This document shows positions 8,494-16,905 of a stretch of 51,673 nt of DNA, piece after piece. The stretch is from Streptomyces spiralis (GTDB taxonomy: Bacteria > Actinomycetota > Actinomycetes > Streptomycetales > Streptomycetaceae), in the NCBI RefSeq assembly GCF_014654675.1, contig NZ_BNBC01000018.1, forward strand, positions 114,524-166,196. The letters run 5' to 3'. The first letter of the stretch is position 1. Each line of letters begins with the position of its first letter. Under the pieces are notes generated by a model, which saw only the letters and a program-made list of their open reading frames with translations, was not told the origin of the DNA and did no database searches. The position numbers were made by a program, and so were the translations under genes.

Positions 8494-9803
8494 TAGCCCG
8501 CGTCCGAACCGCGCAGGGCGCTCTTGGGAAGCCTCGGTGGCACATAGCGCCGCAGGGGCTTCCCGTCCGGGTCGGGCCGCACCGCCCCCAGCACCGGGTT
8601 GGACGCGAGCGGCGACACCTTCACCCTGGCGCCGGGCCGGGGCGCCTGCACCACCATGCCGCCGCCCAGGTAGAGGGCGACATGCGTGGCTCCGGGGAAG
8701 TAGACGACCAGGTCGCCAGGGCGCAGGTCGTTCAACGGCACCCGCTTCAGCTGGGCCCACTGCGCCTGGCTGGTCCGCGGGATCGGCGTCCCGGCGTGCT
8801 CCCAGGCCCGTGAGGTCAGCCCCGAGCAGTCGTACGCGTCCGGGCCCTCGGCGCCCCACACGTACGGCTTGCCCAGCTGCCCCACCGCGTAGCTCACCGC
8901 CTTCTCGCCCTGCTCGCTCGGCGGTCTGCCGGCGACGAGCGCCCCGGCGGCCAGCAGTTCCCGCTGCGCCTCGCTGATCCCGCTCCTTCCGCTCTGCTCG
9001 GCCGCGGTGAGCGCCGCCAGCTGCCGGGCGCTGAGCGAGGCGAGCAGCTTCTCCACGTCCAGCAGCCGCTTGCGCACCTCGTCGCGGGCCCGCTGCTGTT
9101 TGCGGACGAGGATCAGCTGCGCGTCGTATGCCGTGCGCGCCGCACGGGCGAGCTCGGAGGCCTTCCGCTCGCTCGCGGCCAGCCGCCCCACCGTCCCGGC
9201 CTGCTTCTGGGACAGCCGTCCGAGCATCTGCCCCGCCTCCAGCGCCTGCTGCGGATCGCGCGCCAGCAGCAGCCGCAGGTAGGGGGAAAAGTCGCTGCTG
9301 CCCTGGTACTGGAGGCGGGCGAGCCGTCCCGCGTCCCCCATGCTGCCGCGCAGGGCGGACCGGGCCCGGCCGAGGTCTGCGTCCAGCCGCTCGACGACGA
9401 CCCGCTGCTTCTTCAGCCGGGAGGCAAGGGCGTTGTAGGTCGTGGCGGCCTGCACGGCCTGCCGGTACAGCGTCTGGAAGTCGGTCAGCAGGGCGGCGGT
9501 GGACCGGTGTCCGGGCCGGCCGGTCTGTGTGGTCTGCCCCGGCTGCCCCGACGGTCCCGGCTGCCCTTGTCGTCCGGGCCGGCCGGACGGGCCGGGTTGT
9601 CGGAGCGGTCCGGCCGGCCCGTACGGCCAGGGTTGCGACGGCTGCGCCTGCAACAGCGGCTGTGGTCGGTGCACTGGCTGTGGCTGTGGCTGTGGCAGTG
9701 GCTGTCGCAGCGGCTGCGGTACGGCCGTGGCGGCCGTCGGAGCGAGAGCGGCCTGCGCCGCCACCGCCGCCGTGCACACCAGTCGCAGCACCCGTCCTGA
9801 CAC
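8457..9803 (-). CDS. Secreted C40 (NlpC/P60) peptidoglycan endopeptidase
   Basis: 448 residues. A signal peptide (about 1-28, ending TAATAVP) precedes a Pro/Gln/Gly-rich low-complexity linker (about 30-105), a long coiled coil (about 110-270, Arg/Leu/Ala-rich) and a C-terminal NlpC/P60 domain. The catalytic Cys is in DAYDCSGLT (near 325) and the His in ATHVALYLGG (near 372). The family cleaves stem peptides between D-Glu and the diamino acid. The GTG start at 9803 has GGAGG 7-8 nt upstream. The coiled coil plus NlpC layout matches RipA-like and Streptomyces cell-wall hydrolases, consistent with the wall genes nearby. It overlaps the monooxygenase gene tail-to-tail. Confidence 0.9.
   Translation of the reverse strand: MSGRVLRLVCTAAVAAQAALAPTAATAVPQPLRQPLPQPQPQPVHRPQPLLQAQPSQPWPYGPAGPLRQPGPSGRPGRQGQPGPSGQPGQTTQTGRPGHRSTAALLTDFQTLYRQAVQAATTYNALASRLKKQRVVVERLDADLGRARSALRGSMGDAGRLARLQYQGSSDFSPYLRLLLARDPQQALEAGQMLGRLSQKQAGTVGRLAASERKASELARAARTAYDAQLILVRKQQRARDEVRKRLLDVEKLLASLSARQLAALTAAEQSGRSGISEAQRELLAAGALVAGRPPSEQGEKAVSYAVGQLGKPYVWGAEGPDAYDCSGLTSRAWEHAGTPIPRTSQAQWAQLKRVPLNDLRPGDLVVYFPGATHVALYLGGGMVVQAPRPGARVKVSPLASNPVLGAVRPDPDGKPLRRYVPPRLPKSALRGSDAGYYAAGPPATSAR
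9673..9712. repeat. CTGTGG hexamer run in the NlpC/P60 linker
   Basis: A run of CTGTGG-like hexamers (about four exact, then decayed) encodes the PQPQPQP stretch after the signal peptide. It is a simple-sequence tract prone to slippage. I see no sign of any other role. Confidence 0.6.
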
Positions 9804-9908
9804 GTCATCACCTCCGGTGCGGGGGCGGCCTCTCCGCTCCCCACCCGTGAGGATTCGACCTATGAACCGAAGATGTGGGTCAGGTCTGCGCCATGCGGCC
9901 CACCGCGA

Positions 9909-10235
9909 TCACCCGTCCGTGTCACCCGGCTTGCCCTGCGAGCCGGTTCGGGGCGCCGGCCTGGACCACGGCCACTTCAGCCGGGGCCCGGACTCCCCCT
10001 CGGGATCGAACTCGTACTTCCACCCGCGCGGCAGCCCCAGCCTCTTGCTGTGCCCCCGCGGCACCCGGCGGTAGACGAGCACGATCGGCGGCCCGCCCGC
10101 CGCGTCCGGGACCGGGATGCGATACGTCTTCGGGGGGTTCCCGGTGGGCCCCACCAGCACGGGCAGCACCCGCCCGTCCATGGGCCCGCCCTCGAACGGG
10201 GTGTCTTCGCTCTTCACGCCACCAGTGTCAGCCAT
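9909..10235 (-). CDS. Small conserved protein of unknown function, TetR-coupled
   Basis: 108 residues, no signal peptide or membrane segment. The central part (LPVLVGPTGNPPKTYRIPVP, then PIVLVYRRVPRG) alternates hydrophobic strands and turns, suggesting a small beta fold; the C-terminus is charged. I do not recognise the family. ATG 10235 overlaps the TetR stop (ATGGCTGA), implying coupling. A GTG at 10214 with GGTGGC before it is an alternative start. Confidence 0.6.
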   Translation of the reverse strand: MADTGGVKSEDTPFEGGPMDGRVLPVLVGPTGNPPKTYRIPVPDAAGGPPIVLVYRRVPRGHSKRLGLPRGWKYEFDPEGESGPRLKWPWSRPAPRTGSQGKPGDTDG

Positions 10236-10884
10236 CCGCAGACGCGAGCGCCCGCACCAGCGCGGCGGTCTGCGGGTCCCGGGCGGCGGTGACGTTCAGG
10301 ACGGCCACGAACTGCTCGACCAGCCAGTCCCGCAGCTCCTCGGCGGGCGGCTGTTTGTCCTCGTCGAGCCAGATCAGGGAGGCGGCCTCCACGGCCGTGA
10401 TCCACACCCGGACGGTCATCCGCAGCCTCGGCCCGGGGTCCGTGACGTCCAGGTGGCTGAGGATGTGCTCGGCGGCGGCCCGGCGCACACCGTCCACGAT
10501 GGCGGTCGTCCGGGACGTCTCCACCACGCTGCCGCCCTGGAGCAGCGCGGTGAAGCCGGCGTCGTGCGAATCCACGAACCGCAGATAGCGGTCCAGGGCG
10601 CGGGCGAGGCGGGGCAGCAGCGGGCCCTCGTGCGGCTCGTCGAAGCAGTGCCGCAGCTCCTCGGCGGCCGAGCGCAGGGCCGCCTCGTAGAGCTGCTGCT
10701 TGCCGCCGGGGAAGTACCGGTACACCAGCGGGCGCGACACCCCCGCCGCCTCCGCCACGTCGTCCAGCGACACGTCCTCGGGTGCCCGGTGCGCGAAGAG
10801 GGACAGCGCCGCGTCGAGCAGCTGAGCACGCCGCTCCTCGACGCTGAGGCGGCGGTAGGCGGGGGTGGACGCGGCAGGGCTCAT
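10228..10884 (-). CDS. TetR/AcrR family transcriptional regulator
   Basis: 218 residues from ATG 10884. The N-terminal TetR DNA-binding domain is clear: RRAQLLDAALSLFA, then VSLDDVAEAAGVSRPLVYRYFPGGKQQLY (residues about 16-62), followed by an all-helical ligand/dimer domain. The open frame continues upstream to 10962, but the ATG gives the usual short N-terminus; the ribosome site is weak. It lies downstream of, and on the same strand as, the AurF-like gene with a 120-bp gap. It probably controls the two divergent diiron genes, whose shared upstream region contains inverted repeats. Confidence 0.88.
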   Translation of the reverse strand: MSPAASTPAYRRLSVEERRAQLLDAALSLFAHRAPEDVSLDDVAEAAGVSRPLVYRYFPGGKQQLYEAALRSAAEELRHCFDEPHEGPLLPRLARALDRYLRFVDSHDAGFTALLQGGSVVETSRTTAIVDGVRRAAAEHILSHLDVTDPGPRLRMTVRVWITAVEAASLIWLDEDKQPPAEELRDWLVEQFVAVLNVTAARDPQTAALVRALASADG

Positions 10885-11004
10885 GACGGGCAGCGTAATC
10901 GCTGACCGACCTCTCCAGCCGGGCGTCCCGGCCCCGCGGCCCCGCCACCGCTCCCCGTTCATGACCTGCGCGGTCCAGGATCTGTACGGTCCGGGCCGGC
11001 CGGG

Positions 11005-11943
11005 CTACGCCAGCAGCCCCGACGACCGCCACAGCTGCCGTCCGACACCCCGCAGCACGCCGATGTCGTCCAGGAAGTCCGTCAGCCGCTTGGCACCCGT
11101 CTGCATGACCTCGCGCCGGTGCCCGCTCGCCTTCACCTGGGCCATGGCCTCCCGCTTGTCGAGTCCCACGTTCGTGTAGACCTCGGGGTTGATGAAGGCC
11201 ACCGAGAACACCCGTGCGAACTCGCCGGAGGTCACCCGGGTGAACTCCTTCGACCACCTCGGGGCGGTCAGCATCTGTCGGCGCAGCTCCTCACGGGCGT
11301 AGCGCACGTGCCGCGCCTCCTCCACCACGTGGATGCGGGTGACCCCGCGGATCAGCGGCTGCACCCGTTCGTCCGGGAACGTCAGCCGCTGCATCCAGTC
11401 CAGGACCTCCTCGCCGAGCAGGGTGGCGGTGAAGGAGCCGGGGGTGGTGGAGATCGTCTTGAAGAGCCGGCCGAGGTTCTGGTGGACACGGCTGACCGGG
11501 TACCAGGGCGTGCCGCCGCGGGCTATCACGCGGGCGAACATCTTCGAGTGCCGGCACTCGTCCTCGATCTCGGTGAGGGCGTAGCGCACGTGCGCGCTCG
11601 TGGCGGCCTTGTCGTAGATGTGCCGCACCAGCAGCTGCATCAGGATCAGCTCGAACCAGATGCCGAGCGAGGCGAGCGCGGCGGCCTCGTGCTGGGAGAG
11701 CGCGATCCGCTGTTCCTCGCTCATCCGCTTCCACAGCGGTGTGTCGTACAGGGACACCAGCTCCGGCGGCCAGAACCACTTGCCCTCCTCGAAGGGCGCG
11801 TCCCAGTCCAACTCCTCGTCCGGGTCGAAGGAGTGCTTGGCGGAGGAGTCGAGCAGCCGCTCGGCGACCTGCTCTCGGTCCTTGAGCAGACCGAGCGCGT
11901 CGCGCAGTCCGGCGAGCGCGTCGGCTTCCGTCACGGTCGTCAT
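11005..11943 (-). CDS. AurF-type diiron oxygenase (PABA N-oxygenase family)
   Basis: 312 residues, all helical. Metal-ligand motifs of the AurF family are visible: EAAALASLGIWFE near 95, EIEDECRHSKMF (ExxH type) near 137 and VVEEARHVRYARE near 220. AurF enzymes use a carboxylate-bridged diiron centre to oxidise aryl amines; relatives in non-producing chromosomes have unknown substrates. An ATG at 11943 starts about 65 nt after a good promoter at 12017-12045. It is divergent from a second diiron protein gene at 12097, so the two may act on one pathway. Confidence 0.85.
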   Translation of the reverse strand: MTTVTEADALAGLRDALGLLKDREQVAERLLDSSAKHSFDPDEELDWDAPFEEGKWFWPPELVSLYDTPLWKRMSEEQRIALSQHEAAALASLGIWFELILMQLLVRHIYDKAATSAHVRYALTEIEDECRHSKMFARVIARGGTPWYPVSRVHQNLGRLFKTISTTPGSFTATLLGEEVLDWMQRLTFPDERVQPLIRGVTRIHVVEEARHVRYAREELRRQMLTAPRWSKEFTRVTSGEFARVFSVAFINPEVYTNVGLDKREAMAQVKASGHRREVMQTGAKRLTDFLDDIGVLRGVGRQLWRSSGLLA

Positions 11944-11994
11944 GGCTGTCCCACCTCGTCGTACGGGATCGTGGCTGGAATGGCTGGTTACTCA

Positions 11995-12045
11995 CGGGTC
12001 AGATCACCCGCCTCTTATAAGACTGCCTGTCAGCAAGCCCGTCAA
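11995..12045 (-). promoter_or_regulatory. Sigma-70-like promoter with overlapping inverted repeats for the AurF-like gene
   Basis: On the minus strand TTGACG (12045-12040) and TCTTAT (12022-12017) are 17 bp apart, a canonical spacing. The -10 is one half of the palindrome TCTTATAAGA (12013-12022). A second inverted repeat, CGGGT-N6-ACCCG (11995-12010), lies at the expected transcription start, as an operator would. The boxes and repeats are seen directly; TetR binding is inference. Confidence 0.55.
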
Positions 12046-12096
12046 TCCCTCGCACACGACTTGTTGACTCGGCGTCTACGTGTGAGCCTGCGAGGT

Positions 12097-13209
12097 ATGC
12101 CGACCTACGACCTGTACGCCAGGGACCCGGGAGACGCGCACTGGCAGGTGCCCGCGAGCGGGGAGGCCCGCTTCAGTTGGGAGTACGACGACGGCCGTGA
12201 CCGGCTGCTCGCCCTGTACCAGAAGGGCAAGGACAAGCAGTGGGACGGGCAGAAACGTATCGACTGGGACCTGGAGGTCGACCCCCACGACCCGCTCGGC
12301 ACGCCCGAGGAGGCGATGACCCTCTACGGCACGCCGTACTGGGCCAAGATGACCGACAAGGACAAGGGCGAACTGCGGCAGCACTTCGCGTCCTGGCAGT
12401 TCAGCCAGTTCCTGCACGGCGAGCAGGGCGCGATGATCTGCGCCGCGCGGATCGTGGAGTCCGTCCCCGACCTGGACGCCAAGTTCTACTCGGCGACCCA
12501 GACCATGGACGAGGCCCGGCACGCCGAGATCTACGGCCGCTTCCTGCACGAGAAGATCGGGATGGTCTACCCGATCAACGACAACCTCCAGTCCCTGCTC
12601 GGCGACACCCTGCGCGACAGCCGCTGGGACATGCCCTACCTGGGCATGCAGGTCCTCATCGAGGGCCTGGCCCTCGCGGCCTTCGGCATGATCAGGGACA
12701 CCACGGACAAGCCGCTGCCCAAGCAGATCCTCGCCTACGTCATGCAGGACGAGGCCCGGCACGTGGCCTTCGGCCGCATGGCCCTGCGCGACTACTACAA
12801 GCAGCTCACCGACGCCGAACTGCGCGAACGCGAGGAGTTCGTCATCGAGGGCTGCTACCTGATGCGCGACCGCCTGCGCGGGGTGGAGGTCCTGGAGAAC
12901 TTCGGCATCCCGAAGGCCGAGGCCGAACAGCTCAGCGAGCGCTCCGAGTTCCTCCAGCTCTTCCGCCGGCTGCTGTTCAGCCGGATCGTCCCCTGCGTGA
13001 AGGACATCGGCCTGTGGGGCAAACGCCTCCAGGAGGCCTACGTCGACATGGGCGTCTTCGAACTGGGCGACTCCAACCTGGACCTGCTCATGGCCCAGGA
13101 CGAGGAGATCGCCGAACGACTCGACGCCGAGCGCTTCGCGGCTGAGGAGAAGGCACGGGTGACGGAGGTGGAACAGGCCATCGAGGAGGGCCAACGCCTC
13201 GGCGGGTGA
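12097..13209 (+). CDS. Ferritin-like diiron domain protein
   Basis: 370 residues. Two DEARH motifs (TMDEARHAEIYGRF and MQDEARHVAFGRMAL), each with an upstream Glu-bearing helix (QFLHGEQGAM; QVLIEGLALAAF), form a typical four-helix diiron site. This resembles ribonucleotide reductase R2-like and fatty-acid-modifying ferritin-like oxidases, but no close enzymatic name is justified. ATG 12097 has GAGG only 1 nt away, so initiation is unclear. An in-frame GTG at 12082 without a ribosome site is an alternative and would suggest a near-leaderless transcript. It is divergent from the AurF-like gene. Confidence 0.8.
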   Translation: MPTYDLYARDPGDAHWQVPASGEARFSWEYDDGRDRLLALYQKGKDKQWDGQKRIDWDLEVDPHDPLGTPEEAMTLYGTPYWAKMTDKDKGELRQHFASWQFSQFLHGEQGAMICAARIVESVPDLDAKFYSATQTMDEARHAEIYGRFLHEKIGMVYPINDNLQSLLGDTLRDSRWDMPYLGMQVLIEGLALAAFGMIRDTTDKPLPKQILAYVMQDEARHVAFGRMALRDYYKQLTDAELREREEFVIEGCYLMRDRLRGVEVLENFGIPKAEAEQLSERSEFLQLFRRLLFSRIVPCVKDIGLWGKRLQEAYVDMGVFELGDSNLDLLMAQDEEIAERLDAERFAAEEKARVTEVEQAIEEGQRLGG

Positions 13210-13219
13210 CCGGGCCGGC

Positions 13220-13264
13220 GCGGGAGTCGAGCCGGTGCGGGAGTCGAGCCGGCAGGAGTCAGCC
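13220..13264. repeat. 17-bp-period tandem repeat between convergent genes
   Basis: GCGGGAGTCGAGCCGG occurs exactly at 13220-13235 and 13237-13252, followed by a degenerate partial third unit (AGGAGTCAGCC). It fills the 49-bp gap between the stops of the ferritin-like gene and the PBP gene and slightly enters the PBP 3' end. Function unknown. Confidence 0.75.
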
Positions 13265-14728
13265 CGCCCGAGGCGAGTGCAGCACCGCCTCCATCACCGC
13301 CTTCGCGATCGGTGCCGCCGTGCCGCCGCCGCTGATGTCGCCGCGCCGCGCCGACGCGTCCTCCACCACCACGGCGACCGCAACCCGCGGATCCATGTCG
13401 TCGTCGCCCTGCGCCCAGGAGATGAACCAGGCGTACGGAGTGCCCTGGTTGCCGATGCCGTGCTGCGCGGTGCCGGTCTTGCCGCCCACGGTGGCGTCCG
13501 GGATCGCGGCGTTGCGGCCGGTGCCCTCCTCCACCACGTCCGTCATCAGCTCCCGCAGCCGCACCGCCGTCGTCGGCCGCATCACCTGCCGCGCCGGCCG
13601 TGAACCGGCCGCCGACACCGTGCTCCCGCCGCTGCGTGTGGTCCGCTCCACGAGATACGGCGAGCGCACCTGCCCCCCGTTGGCCACCGCCGCCGCCACC
13701 ATCGCCATCTGCAACGGCGTGGCCCGCGTGTTGTACTGCCCGATCGACGACAGCGCTCGCTGCGCCCGGTCCTCGGGCGCGTCGAACGTGCTCGGCACCA
13801 CCGAGAAGGGGATCCTCAGCGTGGGGTCGTCGAAGCCGAAGCTCCGCGCCGCCGCCTCCATGCCCGCCGCGCCCACGTCCACGCCGAGCTTGGCGAACAC
13901 CGTGTTGCACGACCACTCGAAGGCGAAGCGCAGCGAGGCGTCCCGGCAGCCCTCGCCCTCGTTGACCAGTCTCGCGGTGCTGCCGGGCAGCCGGTAAGGG
14001 TCGGGCGAGTCGGTCCGCGCGTCGAGATCCCGCACCACGCCCGCATCCAGCGCCGCCGCCGCGGTGATCACCTTGAACGTCGAACCCGGCGGATACGTCT
14101 GCCGCACCGCGCGGTTCAGCATCGGCTTCTCCGGGTCGTCGTTCAGCCGCGCCCAGGCCGCCGCCACCGCCGGCCCGTTCCCGGACAGCTCCGCCGGGTC
14201 GTACGACGGCGTGGACACCAGCGCCAGGATCCGGCCCGTCGTCGGCTCGATCGCCACCACCGCGCCCTTGCGCGTGCCCAGCCCGTCGAACGCCGCCCGC
14301 TGGGCGGCCGGGTTCAGCGTCGTCACCACGTCGCCGCCCGGGCTCTGCACCCGGGTGAAGCCGTTCCACAGCGGGAACCCGGCCAGCATCGGGTCCGTCC
14401 CCGACAGCAACTCGTCCTCGGAGTGCTCCAGGAACGCCGTCCCGTACCGCTGGGAGGCGAACCCGGTGACCGGGGCGTACAACGGGCCGTCCGTGTAGAT
14501 GCGTTCGTAGCGCAGCTGCTCGCCGGTGTCCCGGGACCCCGTCACCGCGCGGCCGCCGACCAGGATGTCGCCGCGCGGCTGCTCGTAACGGGCGATGGTG
14601 GGGCGCCGGTTGGCCGGGTTGACGCCGTACGAGGGAGCCTGGAGCACCTGGAGCCATGCAGTGTTCACCAGCAGCGCCACCAGCAGCAGCACACAGAAGG
14701 CGGCGGCGTGCTGGATGTACCGGGTCAC
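13259..14728 (-). CDS. Class B penicillin-binding protein (transpeptidase), PbpA-like
   Basis: 489 residues from GTG 14728, which has GGAGG 7 nt upstream. There is one N-terminal membrane anchor (AAAFCVLLLVALLVNTAWLQVL), a dimerisation/pedestal region, then the transpeptidase domain with PGSTFKV (Ser near 215), EWSCN as SxN (near 273) and GGKTGTAQ (near 417). It cross-links peptidoglycan peptides outside the membrane. It starts 31 nt after the stop of the SEDS gene on the same strand, the usual SEDS-PBP pairing. Streptomyces keep several such pairs; this one may be a non-essential paralogue rather than the division pair. Confidence 0.93.
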   Translation of the reverse strand: MTRYIQHAAAFCVLLLVALLVNTAWLQVLQAPSYGVNPANRRPTIARYEQPRGDILVGGRAVTGSRDTGEQLRYERIYTDGPLYAPVTGFASQRYGTAFLEHSEDELLSGTDPMLAGFPLWNGFTRVQSPGGDVVTTLNPAAQRAAFDGLGTRKGAVVAIEPTTGRILALVSTPSYDPAELSGNGPAVAAAWARLNDDPEKPMLNRAVRQTYPPGSTFKVITAAAALDAGVVRDLDARTDSPDPYRLPGSTARLVNEGEGCRDASLRFAFEWSCNTVFAKLGVDVGAAGMEAAARSFGFDDPTLRIPFSVVPSTFDAPEDRAQRALSSIGQYNTRATPLQMAMVAAAVANGGQVRSPYLVERTTRSGGSTVSAAGSRPARQVMRPTTAVRLRELMTDVVEEGTGRNAAIPDATVGGKTGTAQHGIGNQGTPYAWFISWAQGDDDMDPRVAVAVVVEDASARRGDISGGGTAAPIAKAVMEAVLHSPRAG

Positions 14729-14759
14729 CGGACCGCCTCCCCGGGGGACCGCCCGCGGC

Positions 14760-16142
14760 TCACGGGGCCACCTTCCCGTCGTACTGCCGCCGCGCCACAT
14801 GGCTCACCCGGATCAGCAGCGCCACGATCATCCAGTTGGTGACGACCGACGAGCCGCCCTGCGCCAGGAACGGCATCGCCATGCCGGTCAGCGGGATCAG
14901 CCCGGTCACCCCGCCCGCGATCACGAACACCTGGAGCGCCACGATCGAGGCGAGCCCGACCGCGAGTAGCCGCCCGAACGGGTCGCGCAGCGCGAGGCCC
15001 GCCCGGTAGCCGCGCTCGACGAGCAGCGCGTACAGCAGGAAGACCGCGGACAGCCCCGCCAGCCCCAGCTCCTCCCCGGCGGTGGCCAGGATGAAGTCCG
15101 ACTTGGCCGCGAAACCGACTAGGATCGAGTGGCCGAGGCCCAGCCCGCGGCCGAGCACCCCGCCCGCCGCGAACGAGAACAGCGACTGGGCCACCTGCCC
15201 CGGCCCCTGTCCGGCCTCGATGGACGCGAACGGATGCAGCCACTCCGCGACCCGGCTGTGCACATGCGGCTCCAGCCAGCCGACGGCGACCGCCCCGGCC
15301 GCCGCGAGCATCAGCCCGACCGCGATCCAGCCGGTGCGGCCGGTGGCGACGTACAGCATGACGACGAACAGCCCGAAGAAGAGGAGCGACGTCCCGAGGT
15401 CCCGCTCCAGCACCAGCACGCCCACGCTCAGCAGCCAGATCGCGACCACCGGCCCGAGCACCCGCCCCGGCGGCAGCCGCGGCCACCACCTCCTGCCGCC
15501 CGTGTACGTCAGCGCGCCGCGGTTCGCGGCCAGGTACGCGGCGAAGAACACCGCCAGCAGCACCTTGGCGAACTCGCCCGGCTGGATGGAGAACCCGCCG
15601 ACCCGGATCCAGATACGGGCGCCGTTCAGGGGCGGGAAGAGGATCGGCAGCGTGAGCAGGGCGAGCGCGGCGACCACACTGACGTAGGAGTAGCGCTGGA
15701 GCCACCGGTAGTCGCGCAGCACCAGCACCACCAGGGTGAACAGGGCCACGCCCAGGGTGGACCAGACCAGCTGGGCGGGCGCGGCCTCCTCGCCCGGCGT
15801 CTCCAGGTCGAGCCGGTAGATCAGCACCAGACCGAGCCCGTTGAGCAGCACCCCGATGGGCAGCAGCAGCGGGTCGGCGTACGGCGCCCGCAGGCGCACC
15901 GCGGTGTGCGCGAGCAGCGCCAGCACGCCGAGCCCGGCGCCGTAGCCGGCGGCGCCGGGCGGGACGGTGCCGTGCTTGGCCAGGCCGACGGCGCAGTAGC
16001 CGTACACGGACAGCAGGACGGCGAGGACGATGAGGGAGAGTTCGACGCCGCGGCGCCGGGGGAGACGGACGGTGGCCGTCGGTGCGGAGGGGTGTGGCGC
16101 GGAGGGGGGTGGCGCTGCCGCGGTGGGTCCGGCCTTGGTCAT
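14760..16142 (-). CDS. FtsW/RodA/SpoVE (SEDS) family glycosyltransferase
   Basis: 460 residues with about 12 hydrophobic segments after a short Pro/Ala-rich cytoplasmic N-terminus. SEDS landmarks are present: NGARIWIRVGGFSIQPGEFAKV near the middle, LERDLGTSLLFF, and the C-terminal GLIPLTGMAMPFLAQGGSS. SEDS proteins polymerise lipid II and work with a class B PBP, here the next gene. The start at ATG 16142 gives the normal length. An SH3-domain protein gene lies 63 nt upstream on the same strand, so all three may be co-transcribed. Confidence 0.95.
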   Translation of the reverse strand: MTKAGPTAAAPPPSAPHPSAPTATVRLPRRRGVELSLIVLAVLLSVYGYCAVGLAKHGTVPPGAAGYGAGLGVLALLAHTAVRLRAPYADPLLLPIGVLLNGLGLVLIYRLDLETPGEEAAPAQLVWSTLGVALFTLVVLVLRDYRWLQRYSYVSVVAALALLTLPILFPPLNGARIWIRVGGFSIQPGEFAKVLLAVFFAAYLAANRGALTYTGGRRWWPRLPPGRVLGPVVAIWLLSVGVLVLERDLGTSLLFFGLFVVMLYVATGRTGWIAVGLMLAAAGAVAVGWLEPHVHSRVAEWLHPFASIEAGQGPGQVAQSLFSFAAGGVLGRGLGLGHSILVGFAAKSDFILATAGEELGLAGLSAVFLLYALLVERGYRAGLALRDPFGRLLAVGLASIVALQVFVIAGGVTGLIPLTGMAMPFLAQGGSSVVTNWMIVALLIRVSHVARRQYDGKVAP

Positions 16143-16205
16143 GTCGGGAACTTACCCAAAACCGGCATCTCGGGCCGTCGCGAGGGTCGGCGCCAGCGTG
16201 GCGCG

Positions 16206-16715
16206 TCAGCACCAGCGCGGCGCGGGCCCGATGTTGTCGATGTAGCGGGCCGTGCCCCAGCTCCAGGCGCCGTCGGCGAGGAGGTACCACAAGGGGTTGC
16301 CGTTCACGTCCTGCCCCGGCGTCTTGCAGTGGATCCAGACGACCTCCCCCTTCCGGGCCACTCGCACGACCGGGCTGCCGCGGTCCGGCCGGGCGCGCAG
16401 GGCCAGTCCGCCGCGGGCCGTGACCACTCCCCGGTAGAAGCGTGGGCCGTTGTCGGAGCCGTCGGCAGGGCCGTCGCTCGGGGGCTGGGTGGTCGAGGGC
16501 CGGGTGGTCGTGCCCCCTGGGGTGGTGGGGCTCGGGGTGCTCGTCCCGGCGGCCGGTGCGGTGTTTGCCGGGGTGGCGGTCGGGGAGGGGGCGGGGGTGT
16601 CGCCCGCGCCGTCCGTGCCGACGGCGCGGGTGACGGCGGCCGCGGTCAGCAGCGCCCCGGCGGCGGTCACCACGGCCAGCCGGGTGAGGAGGAAGCGAAG
16701 GGGCAGGGGCGGCAT
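16206..16715 (-). CDS. Secreted or anchored SH3-domain protein
   Basis: 169 residues from ATG 16715, which has GGAGG 5 nt upstream. A hydrophobic segment near residues 8-28 (RLAVVTAAGALLTAAAV) is a signal or anchor. A Thr/Pro/Ser-rich linker (about 30-90) follows, then a compact C-terminal domain that reads like a bacterial SH3: GLALRARPDRGSPVVRVA, KGEVVWIHCKTPG, WYLLADGAWSWG. Such domains bind cell-wall peptides or glycans. It sits upstream of the SEDS/PBP pair on the same strand, which suggests a wall-associated accessory role. Confidence 0.75.
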   Translation of the reverse strand: MPPLPLRFLLTRLAVVTAAGALLTAAAVTRAVGTDGAGDTPAPSPTATPANTAPAAGTSTPSPTTPGGTTTRPSTTQPPSDGPADGSDNGPRFYRGVVTARGGLALRARPDRGSPVVRVARKGEVVWIHCKTPGQDVNGNPLWYLLADGAWSWGTARYIDNIGPAPRWC

Positions 16716-16905
16716 GGGAACCTCCGGCTGGGATGGTCGGGGCGTGGAGGGCTCGCGGTGAGCTTTCGGTAAGCCCGCGGTGGGCAAATCTGACTAACCG
16801 CCACATTAAGAGCGCCGCTCGCCGTACGCCTGCCTCACTGCGCCATCGGGGAGAGCGTCACCTGATGGGACGTCAGGCAAATGCGAAGGGGTGGAGAACC
16901 GGCCG

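Noticed and set aside
9673..9712. Short tandem repeats considered as a CRISPR-like array
   Set aside because: No spacers; it is a simple hexamer run inside a coding linker.
6400..9777. 1125-codon minus-strand frame over cvnC, cvnD, the monooxygenase and NlpC
   Set aside because: Antisense shadow of recognised genes with biased composition.
11119..12081. 5' extension of the ferritin-like frame
   Set aside because: Antisense to the AurF-like gene; the ferritin-like homology starts only at about 12097.
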